Source: Acidobacteriota bacterium (GTDB lineage Bacteria; Acidobacteriota; UBA890). From it: a stretch of DNA of 11,984 nt. Location: assembly GCA_022563115.1 (NCBI GenBank), contig JADFNY010000070.1, positions 1 to 11,984 on the forward strand, given 5' to 3'. Of the stretch, positions 1-5,718 are shown one piece after another (position 1 is the stretch's first letter; every line of letters begins with the position of its first letter). The notes beneath the pieces are model-generated. The model ran no database searches. It worked only from the letters and a program-made list of their open reading frames with translations, and was not told where the DNA came from. Both the position numbers and the translations under genes were made by a program.

Positions 1-813
1 GTGAGGGTACTTCTTGGCGACGGCCCGGAACCACGCGAGGTACGTGTGGGCGTGATTCGCTTGCAGCCCGTAGCGGCGATATGCGTCGTCGACGAGGCCG
101 GACGACAGCAACACTTCCTCACACACCCGCGCAATGGCAAGGGGGCTGTCGTTGAGCCCGCGGTTCTCCTCGGCGTAGCGGAGCCCTTCCGCCGTCCTCC
201 CCATGGCCGCGAGGGCCTTCACCCCGTACTGGCGGTAGTCCCACGTGTTGTATGGCGCCATCTCGAGCAGCTCGAGGAGCTCCTGGTAGCGCTCGGCAGC
301 GAGCAACGTGCCCAGGCAGTTGGTCGTCCCCTTGAAGAACCCACGCAGGTTCGGGTCCGGGCTCCACGCCATCTTGCAGGTCCCGATGAGCCGGTCGGCC
401 CAGCGCGATGCGAGTTCCTTCGAAGCGCAGAGCTCGCCCCAGTAGTCGCCGAGCAGCTCGATGTAGGGGATCCCGTCGTCCTGGTAGGCGTCCCAGAGTC
501 GTTCCAGCCATGCATCGCGCGTCGGCGCGTCGGCCGGTGCTTCGGCGATGATGGGAACGAGCGCCGCGATGGCGTTGTTGACCGCCGTGCCGATGGCCCC
601 GGAGGAGCTGTCGATGCGCTCGAGGGCGGGGGAGAGCTTTTGCAGAAACACGACGGCACCATCCGCCGCGAGGACCTTGTCCTTGCGCGCGGCCTTCTTG
701 ATCTCGGAGACGGCCTCCTTGATCCGCTTGATGGCAGGCTGCGACCTCCAACCGAACGCGTGGCGGCGAAACCGCGCCCTGAACACCCACTTGTGACGTC
801 CAGCCTTCGCCAT
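1..813 (-). CDS. Conserved protein of unknown function, helical repeat-like (C-terminus off window)
   Basis: The minus frame is open from an ATG at 813 to the left edge, giving 271 codons with no stop, so the C-terminus is missing. A GAGGAG ribosome site lies seven bases before the ATG. The N-terminus is basic (MAKAGRHKWVFRARFRRHAF). The rest is rich in Ala, Leu and Glu and reads as successive helices, for example SPALERIDSSSGAIGTAVNN near residues 60-80 and AERYQELLELLEMAPYNTW near 173-191. The visible part ends in HTYLAWFRAVAKKYP. The look is that of a TPR-like or alpha-solenoid protein. I recall similar long hypothetical proteins in proteobacteria but cannot assign a function, and I see no catalytic motif. 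Codon use is strongly biased to G/C in third positions, as expected of a real gene. The plus-strand open frame over the same bases reads as low-complexity shadow sequence. Confidence 0.85.
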   Translation of the reverse strand, partial: MAKAGRHKWVFRARFRRHAFGWRSQPAIKRIKEAVSEIKKAARKDKVLAADGAVVFLQKLSPALERIDSSSGAIGTAVNNAIAALVPIIAEAPADAPTRDAWLERLWDAYQDDGIPYIELLGDYWGELCASKELASRWADRLIGTCKMAWSPDPNLRGFFKGTTNCLGTLLAAERYQELLELLEMAPYNTWDYRQYGVKALAAMGRTAEGLRYAEENRGLNDSPLAIARVCEEVLLSSGLVDDAYRRYGLQANHAHTYLAWFRAVAKKYPH

Positions 814-886
814 CGCGTTTCTCCTCAGCGGCGCTCGATCTTCGGGCCTCCGCCGCCGCTTGATCTATTCGAGGCTGATGATGGGA

Positions 887-1096
887 CTACGCCGCGTCCA
901 CGGAAATCCGCAAATTCAGCCCAGCCTGCGAAATCTGGTCTTGCAGCGCCAACCGCACGAACTGAGCCTCGCTATGTTCGAGGACGCGTGCCCATTCCGC
1001 GGCGCGAGCAGGGCTCACCGAACGCCTGCCGTGTTCGACGTCGCAGAGATTCTGGCGAGAGATGCCGAGCCGGCCGGCGAGCTCCGCCAGCGTCAT
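887..1096 (-). CDS. Small XRE-family helix-turn-helix regulator, possibly start-damaged
   Basis: This encodes a 69-residue protein if translation begins at the ATG at 1096. The HTH is clear near residues 2-25 (TLAELAGRLGISRQNLCDVE), followed by GRRSVSPARAAEWARVL, typical of XRE/HipB-like antitoxin regulators. The C-terminal part (QFVRLALQDQISQAGLNLRI) matches the usual end of this small family. No good ribosome site precedes ATG 1096. The same frame stays open further upstream and encodes TRFVRSIRNGEQ, which looks like the usual N-terminus of the family. In that extension, an AAAGGGGGAG site (1146-1155, minus) sits four bases before an ACA codon at 1139-1141, so the original start may have mutated. 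It lies 73 bases upstream of the minus-strand gene at 813. Its likely role is DNA binding and autoregulation; no partner toxin is visible. Confidence 0.65.
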   Translation of the reverse strand: MTLAELAGRLGISRQNLCDVEHGRRSVSPARAAEWARVLEHSEAQFVRLALQDQISQAGLNLRISVDAA

Positions 1097-1242
1097 CTGT
1101 TCGCCGTTGCGAATGGAACGGACGAATCTAGTCGAGGATGTTCCGCTCCCCCTTTGCGTCCCCGGAGGCCGTCAAGGCTACCGAATCCCGGTGCTCAATG
1201 GGATGACCACGAAGCGATGGGGCCCACACCGTGGGGCTTTGT

Positions 1243-1551
1243 CTATAGAAGATCAGCGTAGCGGCGCCTGCCGTGCAGCACGCGGTAGACGCGCACCTGC
1301 CGGGGCAGCACCTTGTAGAAGACAAGATGGTCACCCTGGATCAACACCCGATACCCCAGGTCACGGAGACGTTGATCGCGGGGCACCGTGCCGCGCGCGG
1401 GATTGAGCTCGAGTGACTCGATGGCGTCGACAAGCTTGCCGACAAACCGGTCGGCGGCGTCAGGGCGGTCGCTCAGGATGTATCGGTGAATCTCGACGAG
1501 ATCGTCTTGTGCTCGGCGCAGGATCCTGACGGAGCGTTGTTTCCCGGTCAC
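1243..1551 (-). CDS. RelE/ParE-family toxin
   Basis: A 102-residue protein of the RelE/ParE superfamily, which act as ribosome-dependent mRNA endonucleases (RelE) or gyrase poisons (ParE). The N-terminus carries the typical beta-alpha-alpha start VRILRRAQDDLVEIHRYILS. Next come ADRFVGKLVDAIESLELNP and the closing strand region RDLGYRVLIQGDHLVFYKVL, then VRVYRVLHGRRRYADLL, the usual C-terminal strand and tail. Length is normal for the family. The start is GTG and overlaps the antitoxin stop by four bases (GTGA), indicating translational coupling. The ParE-like tail (VLHGRRRYADLL) favours the ParE branch, but which subgroup and target it has cannot be settled here. It appears intact. Confidence 0.88.
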   Translation of the reverse strand: MTGKQRSVRILRRAQDDLVEIHRYILSDRPDAADRFVGKLVDAIESLELNPARGTVPRDQRLRDLGYRVLIQGDHLVFYKVLPRQVRVYRVLHGRRRYADLL

Positions 1552-1808
1552 GCCGTCCCGCGGAGGCGCGCCCGCATTGTCGTCACACCGATGCCTCGGT
1601 CGCCCGCACGAACGTCGGCCTCAGCCTCGTCCAGCGCCGTGTAGAGATCGAGACGCGCTTGCTGACGCTCCCAAGAAGCGTGGCTCAATACTACCAGGTC
1701 GCCTTCGCCGTTCTTGGTAATAAAGACCGGCTCACCGGTTTCGTGGCAGATCCGCGAGATCTCCCGGCTCTTGTTTCTCAGGTCGGAGATGGGTCGGATC
1801 TCTGCCAA
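1548..1808 (-). CDS. Phd/YefM-family antitoxin
   Basis: An 86-residue antitoxin that should bind DNA and neutralise the downstream RelE/ParE toxin. The N-terminal Phd/YefM fold is clear: IRPISDLRNKSREISRICHE, then TGEPVFITKNGEGDLVVLS, the standard strand that ends the DNA-binding half. The C-terminal half (WERQQARLDLYTALDEAEAD) is the helical toxin-binding part. I chose the TTG at 1806-1808 because an AAGGAG site lies six bases before it (1815-1820, minus) and because family members start right at this strand. A longer reading from a TTG at 1862 has no comparable ribosome site. The stop overlaps the toxin start, so the two form one operon, probably autorepressed through the palindrome at 1876-1889. 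Confidence 0.88.
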   Translation of the reverse strand: MAEIRPISDLRNKSREISRICHETGEPVFITKNGEGDLVVLSHASWERQQARLDLYTALDEAEADVRAGDRGIGVTTMRARLRGTA

Positions 1809-1875
1809 GGTCTGCTCCTTCAAGTCATGGGTATCGCGTCCGGCGCGGGAATCGGCGTCCAATCCGCTGTCGCAC

Positions 1876-1889
1876 GATACCAGAGTATC
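1876..1889. promoter_or_regulatory. Palindromic operator candidate of the Phd/RelE-type operon
   Basis: GATAC-CAGA-GTATC is a perfect 5-bp inverted repeat with a four-base loop. It sits about 70 bases before the antitoxin start. On the minus strand a CATAAT hexamer (1893-1898) that could be a -10 box precedes it, so a bound repressor would lie at the transcription start. Operators of this kind are usual for Phd/YefM systems; the assignment to this antitoxin is inference. Confidence 0.5.
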
Positions 1890-1927
1890 AGAATTATGAT
1901 AGATGGCGACGATGCCCGTGTGCCACT

Positions 1928-2011
1928 TCAGGCGTGCGCGCTACCGCTTGAAAACTCCTCGTATCGCTTCTCGAGCGCCAGCGGATCCGGCCTCTCCCCC
2001 GTCTTCCGTGG
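1928..2011 (-). pseudogene. C-terminal remnant of a gene cut by the IS6 element (unidentified)
   Basis: Read on the minus strand from the left end of the insertion sequence, the frame gives TGERPDPLALEKRYEEFSSG and ends in a TGA at 1928-1930. Third positions are mostly G or C, as in real genes here, and there is no start codon before the insertion sequence. I take it as the tail of a gene truncated by the element. It is too short to name, and chance coding cannot be excluded. Confidence 0.3.
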
Positions 2012-2028
2012 GGCATTGTCAAGTTAAC
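2012..2028 (+). repeat. Left terminal inverted repeat of the IS6 element
   Basis: GGCATTGTCAAGTTAAC matches the reverse complement of the right end except at position 12 (G here, C there). The outer GGCATTGTCAA is identical at both ends. Confidence 0.9.
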
Positions 2029-2076
2029 TTCGCTTTCGCGAGGTTCGCACAATCCGCGACGGGGACTCTTCATGCC

Positions 2077-2775
2077 TCAGGCGTCAACTACCTCGCACCA
2101 AACTGCAAAGGAGCGAGCGCGGAGCAGGCGATAGTTGCTCGCTCGCAATCGGTGCCGACCTAGGTTGAAGAGATTCCGGACGGCGCCGTGCACGGACAGA
2201 AACCGCTGAGCTTGACGAGCGGATTTGAACCTGCGCATCTGACGCTCTCTCTGTCGGGTCGGCTGATGCGACACCTCCGCGAGGTTGTTCGCCCAGCGCC
2301 GGGTGTCGTGAACGACTGATGGCATGCCGCTCCGGTGCGCTGCAGCGTAGCTTCCGAGCTTGTCGGTGACGAGGCGGCGCGGCTCCATGCCCTGGCCCTT
2401 CAGCAGCTTTCGAAAGAACCGTTTAGCCGCACGAGCATTGCGATATCGCTGGACAAGGATGTCGATCACGTCGCCGTCCTGGTCGACGGCACGCCAAAGA
2501 TAGTGACGCTGCCCTTGGATCGTGACGAAGACCTCGTCCAGGAACCAGGTGTCGCCCAACTGACCACGCCGCCGTCTCGCCTTGCGAGCGTACTCGGGGC
2601 CGAACTTGGCACACCAACCCCGGATCGCCTCGTACGAAACGATCACCCCGCGCTCCGCCAAAAGATCCTCCACATCGCGCAAGCTCAGGCAGAACCGATA
2701 ATAGAGCCAGACGGCGTGGCTGATAATCTCTGGAGGGAACCGATGTCGATGGTAGCGCTGCGGGTCGGTGTTCAT
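2077..2775 (-). CDS. IS6-family DDE transposase
   Basis: A 232-residue transposase that would catalyse replicative transposition of its insertion sequence. It starts at an ATG 24 bases inside the right terminal repeat. An N-terminal helix-turn-helix lies near residues 28-58 (LSLRDVEDLLAERGVIVSYE, then IRGWCAKFGP). The DDE core has Asp80 in WFLDEVFV, Asp138 in LVTDKLGSY and Glu167 in NNLAEVSHQP. The spacing between the second Asp and the Glu fits the IS6 subgroup with the NN-AE-SHQPTR-RER motif. The following QPTRQRERQMRRFKSARQAQ and RFLSVHGAVRNLFN are characteristic. Length is normal and no frameshift is seen, so the enzyme is probably functional. Confidence 0.95.
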   Translation of the reverse strand: MNTDPQRYHRHRFPPEIISHAVWLYYRFCLSLRDVEDLLAERGVIVSYEAIRGWCAKFGPEYARKARRRRGQLGDTWFLDEVFVTIQGQRHYLWRAVDQDGDVIDILVQRYRNARAAKRFFRKLLKGQGMEPRRLVTDKLGSYAAAHRSGMPSVVHDTRRWANNLAEVSHQPTRQRERQMRRFKSARQAQRFLSVHGAVRNLFNLGRHRLRASNYRLLRARSFAVWCEVVDA

Positions 2776-2798
2776 CGACGAACTTTGCCAGGCGCCTC

Positions 2799-2815
2799 GT
2801 TAAGTTGACAATGCC
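2799..2815 (-). repeat. Right terminal inverted repeat of the IS6 element
   Basis: GTTAAGTTGACAATGCC is the inverted partner of the left end. It contains a consensus -35 hexamer, TTGACA (2805-2810), pointing toward the AbiE-like operon. The best -10 at 17-bp spacing (GATGAC, 2828-2833) is poor, so any hybrid promoter would be weak. Confidence 0.9.
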
Positions 2816-2857
2816 GCTCTGCCCGGTGATGACGATCGGGTAGGTGTGCTCGCCTTG

Positions 2858-2904
2858 AGATATTATATAATATAGATATCAATTTCTGATAGTTAATCAA
2901 TATA
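2858..2904 (+). promoter_or_regulatory. AT-rich leader with a 14-bp palindrome before the AbiE-like operon
   Basis: This stretch is almost pure A/T in otherwise GC-rich DNA. It contains the perfect palindrome ATATTATATAATAT (2860-2873), which embeds a consensus TATAAT -10 (2866-2871), and a GATATC just after. No purine-rich ribosome site precedes the ATG at 2905. An operator for the AbiEi-type antitoxin is plausible, since AbiEi is known to autorepress by binding inverted repeats, but the site itself is inferred. Confidence 0.5.
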
Positions 2905-3714
2905 ATGATCGACTACAGAATCACCCCGGTTTCGATCCGTGAAGTTGTTCATGTTGTCATGCTTCGCGAGCTCGTAGGGCGCATCGGTGCCGATTCCTTC
3001 GTTCTAAAGGGAGGCGTGAACTTACGTCTGTACTTCGCAAGCGCCCGCTATTCACAAGACATGGATTTGGATGGCGAGCCAAGCCTCTCACATCAAATCC
3101 GAGACGTGATCGGAGGGTTCTTCGCTAGCCGCGAGGTTGGAGAGCTATTACGACAGGTCGGCATCCGAGAATTGGATCCAGGCGAGGGGCCCAGCAAGGA
3201 CACCGAGACAACATTTCGCTACAAGTTCCACATAGTCGGTGCAGGGAGTATCCGCTATTCGACGAAAGTTGAGGTCTCCTATCGCGACCGCCATCCGGAT
3301 GACGAGTCGACAGTCGATCCGGTGGCAAACGAGACCATTGGGAAATACCTGGCTGACGAACAGGTCGAGGTCCGTCACTACCTGCGAGTACCAGCACTGC
3401 GCCAGAAGATCGCAGCTCTAGCGGGACGTGCGACGCCGCAGACTCGGGACGTTTTTGACATCTACATGCTCCTGAGAGGAGCGCGTGAGACTGTTGCGCA
3501 CGCCAGACTTCGAACCGTGCTCAGTGACGACCAACTCGACGAAGCGATGAACCACGCATATCAGCTCACATACGAAAGCTTCCGAGGGCAGGTCTTGGAG
3601 TTCCTGGATGAAGAAGACGTGTCGCGCTTCGATTCTGCTGAGGAATGGGATGAGATCCGTCTCGAGACGATCGACTTCATCGAGAAGATCGCGGCAACGG
3701 AAGCCGGTGGTTAG
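2905..3714 (+). CDS. AbiEii/AbiGii-family nucleotidyltransferase toxin
   Basis: A 269-residue protein of the AbiEii toxin family of the nucleotidyltransferase superfamily. AbiE is described as a type IV toxin-antitoxin system with abortive-infection activity. The signature is clear: FVLKGGVNLRLYFASARYSQ (residues 32-51) followed by DMDLDG (52-57), giving the Lys-Gly-Gly turn and the metal-binding Asp triad region. A later strand STKVEVSYRD (119-128) and the helical LRQKIAALAGRATPQTRDVF, then DIYML, match the usual Lys-Ala-Arg-Asp region of the family. Length is in the usual range. Base composition is visibly less GC-rich than the flanking genes, and the leader is AT-rich, both signs of transfer. 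The stop lies three bases before the next start, so the two genes are one operon. Confidence 0.9.
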   Translation: MIDYRITPVSIREVVHVVMLRELVGRIGADSFVLKGGVNLRLYFASARYSQDMDLDGEPSLSHQIRDVIGGFFASREVGELLRQVGIRELDPGEGPSKDTETTFRYKFHIVGAGSIRYSTKVEVSYRDRHPDDESTVDPVANETIGKYLADEQVEVRHYLRVPALRQKIAALAGRATPQTRDVFDIYMLLRGARETVAHARLRTVLSDDQLDEAMNHAYQLTYESFRGQVLEFLDEEDVSRFDSAEEWDEIRLETIDFIEKIAATEAGG

Positions 3715-3717
3715 GCG

Positions 3718-4386
3718 ATGAGAAAGGTGCTCGAAGCTGTCTGGAAGTCGCTGCTTCCGCGGTCGCCCGTATTCACAACCGCTGAAGCAGCGGACGCTGC
3801 CGGGATCAGCTTGTCGAACGCCTCCCGCGATCTGGCGAAAGCGGCGGAGCGCAACTTGCTGACCCGCGTCAGACGCGGCGTCTGGGCTGCAACGCAGCAT
3901 CCAGACTTCTCTGCCTACGCCGTTGTCCCCTATCTTTTTCGGAGCAAGGAAAGTGGGTACGTTTCGCTCCTCTCCGCGCTGAGTGTCCATGGCGTCATGG
4001 AGCAAATTCCGAGGAACGTCCAGGTCATGACCCTCAGGCAGCGACCCAAGCTGAGAACCCCGGTTGGAACCTTCGAGTTTCACAAAATTCAAGGGAAGCT
4101 TTTCGGAGGTATCGAGCCGTATCAGATGATGCGACCTTTTGATCTGGCTACGCCTGAGAAGGCACTGTTCGACATCCTCTATTTGTCAGCACGTCGGGGC
4201 CGGCGATTTTCGGCTCTACCGGAGATCGAGCTGCCCGCGGATTTCTCCGAAGTGGCTCTGTTGTCCTGGATTGAGAAGATTGAGCTGAGGCCGCTTCGGA
4301 TCGCGGTGGCACAGCGGTGGGACAACCTGAGCGAACGCGGCCGCGAGATCCCGGAGCCAAGAGGCCGGCGCGGTCAGCTCGTCTGA
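3718..4386 (+). CDS. AbiEi-family antitoxin / winged-helix regulator
   Basis: A 222-residue partner of the upstream AbiEii-like toxin. The N-terminus is a winged-helix DNA-binding domain: VFTTAEAADAAGISLSNASR (residues 18-37), then LAKAAERNLLTRVRRGVWA. The second half matches AbiEi-type proteins: YVSLLSALSVHGVMEQIPRN, VQVMTLRQ, and FDLATPEKALFDILYLSARR. Its expected roles are repression of the operon and neutralisation of the toxin. The gene order is toxin then antitoxin, opposite to the classical abiEi-abiEii order. The last 20 or so residues are Arg/Gly-rich (RGREIPEPRGRRGQLV) and less typical, so the end may have been altered where the decayed region begins. Confidence 0.85.
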   Translation: MRKVLEAVWKSLLPRSPVFTTAEAADAAGISLSNASRDLAKAAERNLLTRVRRGVWAATQHPDFSAYAVVPYLFRSKESGYVSLLSALSVHGVMEQIPRNVQVMTLRQRPKLRTPVGTFEFHKIQGKLFGGIEPYQMMRPFDLATPEKALFDILYLSARRGRRFSALPEIELPADFSEVALLSWIEKIELRPLRIAVAQRWDNLSERGREIPEPRGRRGQLV

Positions 4387-4466
4387 GCAGCTCCGCCTAC
4401 CGCCGCTTCGCCGCGATCGAAAAACTGTCGGCCACCGTTCCATCCTCGTCGGTGACGGTGACGAGC

Positions 4467-4520
4467 ATGGTTCAAACGTGGCGGCACAAAGGGCTGAAGG
4501 AGCTGCTCCACGGGGGGGGG
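4467..4520 (+). pseudogene. higB: higB-like toxin remnant (N-terminus only)
   Basis: From the ATG at 4467 the frame reads MVQTWRHKGLKELLHGGG, the typical first residues of the HigB killer protein of the RelE superfamily. About 75 expected downstream codons, including the conserved C-terminal strands, are missing. The frame passes through a run of ten G (4512-4521) directly into a HigA-like N-terminus, so an internal deletion is the simplest explanation. The product would not be an active toxin. Confidence 0.65.
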
Positions 4521-4526
4521 GAATCG

Positions 4527-4589
4527 ATGACGGCCCAACGGCGAACGAGGGAACCGGCCCATCCGGGGAGCCTCCTGCGGGAGGTTTGA
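4527..4589 (+). pseudogene. higA: higA-like antitoxin remnant (first 20 residues)
   Basis: In the same frame as the HigB remnant, the ATG at 4527 gives MTAQRRTREPAHPGSLLREV and then a TGA (4587-4589). The REPAHPG-LLRE stretch is the hallmark N-terminus of HigA/VapI antitoxins. The helix-turn-helix that should follow is absent, so the gene is truncated after its first helix. Confidence 0.6.
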
Positions 4590-4656
4590 GTGTCGCGCAC
4601 ATGGCTATCACTCCTTTTCCGGGCGCCGCTTACCCGAGGCGGAGGACACCTCGTAG

Positions 4657-4959
4657 CCGCCGAAGCGCAAGCTCGTCCCCTTCGACGCGGCGCGCTACCT
4701 CACAGACGACGCAGCGATTGCCGAGTACATTACGGCTGTTCTGGAGACTGATGACCCCGACCTGCTGCTCGCCGCCCTGGGCGACGTTGCCCGTGCCCGC
4801 GGCATGGCGCAGGTTGCCAGGGATGCCGGTCTCGGGCGCGAGAGCCTGTACAAAGCCCTCACACCCGGCGCCAAGCCACGCTTCGACACGGTGCTGAAAG
4901 TGGCGCGCGCCTTGGGTATACGCCTTTGTGCTCGAGCAGGAGCGGTCGACCGGGACTGA
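4657..4959 (+). pseudogene. COG3636-type addiction-module antitoxin lacking a start codon
   Basis: The frame carries a nearly complete antitoxin of the COG3636 (HigA-like, probable addiction module antidote) family: KRKLVPFDAARYLTDDAAIA, then ALGDVARARGMAQVARDAGL and GRESLYKALTPGAKPRFDTV, ending LKVARALGIRL. The helix-turn-helix is intact. However, the codon just before the PPKRKL start of the conserved sequence is TAG (4654-4656), where an ATG would be expected. No ATG, GTG or TTG occurs in frame until the internal ATG at 4804. That would give only a 51-residue helix-turn-helix fragment. The usual RelE-like partner toxin is not found upstream. I judge it a start-lost relic, although a short product from 4804 remains possible. 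Confidence 0.7.
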
Positions 4960-4973
4960 CGCGGTCGGCATGA

Positions 4974-5274
4974 GGGGGTCGGCCCGGGCGCCGTCGATTC
5001 GAGAACCTCGCGGCCTTCAAGAAAGGCAGCTTTCTGCGTCAACCTGGCCTACTCAGGTGCCTACTGGGCTCGGCTGCATGCCGATCTGCACGAGATGGCG
5101 CGGACGGCGGACGTGACACTGGGGAAGCGGGCGCGTTACGGTCGAGAGTATCTGACGGCCGGGTTCCTTACCGGCGCATCCGGCAGGCAAGCTGAGGTTA
5201 CAGCGGTGTGGATCATACGGTGTGGCGAGGACTTCCCACGATTGGTTGCAGTCGTGCCCGGCCGAGCAGAATGA
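4974..5274 (+). pseudogene. DUF6883-like gene, apparently frameshifted
   Basis: The second half reads SGAYWARLHADLHEMARTAD, RARYGREYLTAGFLTGASGR and AEVTAVWIIRCGEDFPRLVA. This fits the DUF6883 pattern of a Tyr-Gly, a strand, Gly-x-x-Gly-Arg and W-I-V-x-x-G-x-D-x-P-R-L. It ends at a TGA (5272-5274). This frame has no start before an internal ATG. The frame one position off upstream gives FENLAAFKKGSFLRQ, which would join as FLRQ-LAYSGAYW if one C at about 5043-5044 were removed. A single-base insertion is therefore likely, and the N-terminus upstream of about 4974 is also missing. The stop overlaps the next start (ATGA), as in intact DUF6883-DUF4926 pairs. No function is known to me. Confidence 0.5.
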
Positions 5275-5513
5275 TGAGATACGAGGAACTTGACAACCCC
5301 GTGCTCAACAAGGAGCTGCCGCAGCACGGGCTGCGCGAGGGAGACCTCGGCGCCGTGGTGTTCGTGTACGAATCCGACGGGATCAAAGTGGAGTTCGTGC
5401 GGGTTTCCGGGGCGACCCAGGCGCTGGTTACGCTGCGCGTCGACGACGTGCGCCCGGTGGGTGACGAACACCTCGTGTCGGTGCGCACTCCCGAAGGATC
5501 CGACGAGGGGTAG
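5271..5513 (+). CDS. DUF4926-domain protein
   Basis: An 80-residue protein that looks intact. YEELDNPVLNKELPQHGLRE, GDLGAVVFVYESDGIKVEFV and TQALVTLRVDDVRPV follow the DUF4926 pattern: a small beta-barrel-like fold with L-x-x-H-G-L-x-x-G-D-x-G-x-V-V and a closing D-x-x-R-P-V strand. The start is ATG 5271 or the adjacent ATG 5274; the first overlaps the stop of the DUF6883-like frame, which supports it. The domain is commonly encoded next to DUF6883, and the pair resembles a small two-gene module of unknown role. Here the first partner is damaged, leaving this one alone. Confidence 0.75.
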   Translation: MMRYEELDNPVLNKELPQHGLREGDLGAVVFVYESDGIKVEFVRVSGATQALVTLRVDDVRPVGDEHLVSVRTPEGSDEG

Positions 5514-5574
5514 GAGGGCACGCCGCTATCCTTGTCCTCGTCGAGGGCAACTCCCAGTACACGGATGACGCCTC

Positions 5575-5650
5575 GAACTCGACGTAGCGGTGCGGATACG
5601 TGGGCCGTGTAGTTGCAGGTTTGGCAGGTGAAGTCGTGGGTCGTTCCCAT
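5575..5650 (-). pseudogene. Possible N-terminal remnant of a small zinc-ribbon protein
   Basis: On the minus strand, ATG 5650 gives MGTTHDFTCQTCNYTAHVSA. The Cys-x-x-Cys in a short aromatic context resembles the first knuckle of small zinc-ribbon proteins. After about 25 residues the frame loses any recognisable pattern and no second Cys pair follows. The call is weak; the rest of 5514-5718 shows no gene that I can support. Confidence 0.25.
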
Positions 5651-5718
5651 GGGCGTGACCGTCAAACTAAATGTGGCCTTAACGGGATGTTGTCAGGGAA
5701 CGAGCGGCGCGCGCCAGG

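Larger units (their letters stand above)
2012..2815 (-). mobile_element. Complete IS6-family insertion sequence (804 bp)
   Basis: The element is bounded by 17-bp terminal inverted repeats that match at 16 of 17 positions and contains one transposase gene on the minus strand, filling nearly all of it. Length, repeat style and transposase type fit the IS6 family. Eight-base flanks are TTCCGTGG on the left and GCTCTGCC on the right, so the 8-bp target duplication expected after a simple insertion is absent. This suggests recombination or adjacent deletion after insertion. Both ends carry TTGACA reading outward, a potential -35 box for neighbouring genes. Confidence 0.9.

Noticed and set aside
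1..1131. Long plus-strand open frame of 376 codons at the left edge
   Set aside because: Its translation is Arg/Pro/Gly-rich without domains, and the minus strand encodes a coherent protein with a ribosome site over the same bases.
1222..1240. CCCAC-ACC-GTGGG hairpin followed by TTT as a terminator
   Set aside because: The perfect stem is only five pairs, the T run is three bases, and it points opposite to the genes on both sides.
2816..2851. Minus-strand GEHTYPIVITGQ reading just right of the IS as a gene remnant
   Set aside because: It is only about 12 codons, has no start, and does not join a recognisable partner across the element.
4571..4587. CCTCC-TGCG-GGAGG hairpin followed by TTT as a terminator
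   Set aside because: It is a short stem inside the higA remnant coding sequence without a real T tract.
4478..4897. Plus-strand 139-codon open frame
   Set aside because: It is Arg/Ser/Pro-rich and overlaps the better-supported higA remnant and COG3636 antitoxin frames.
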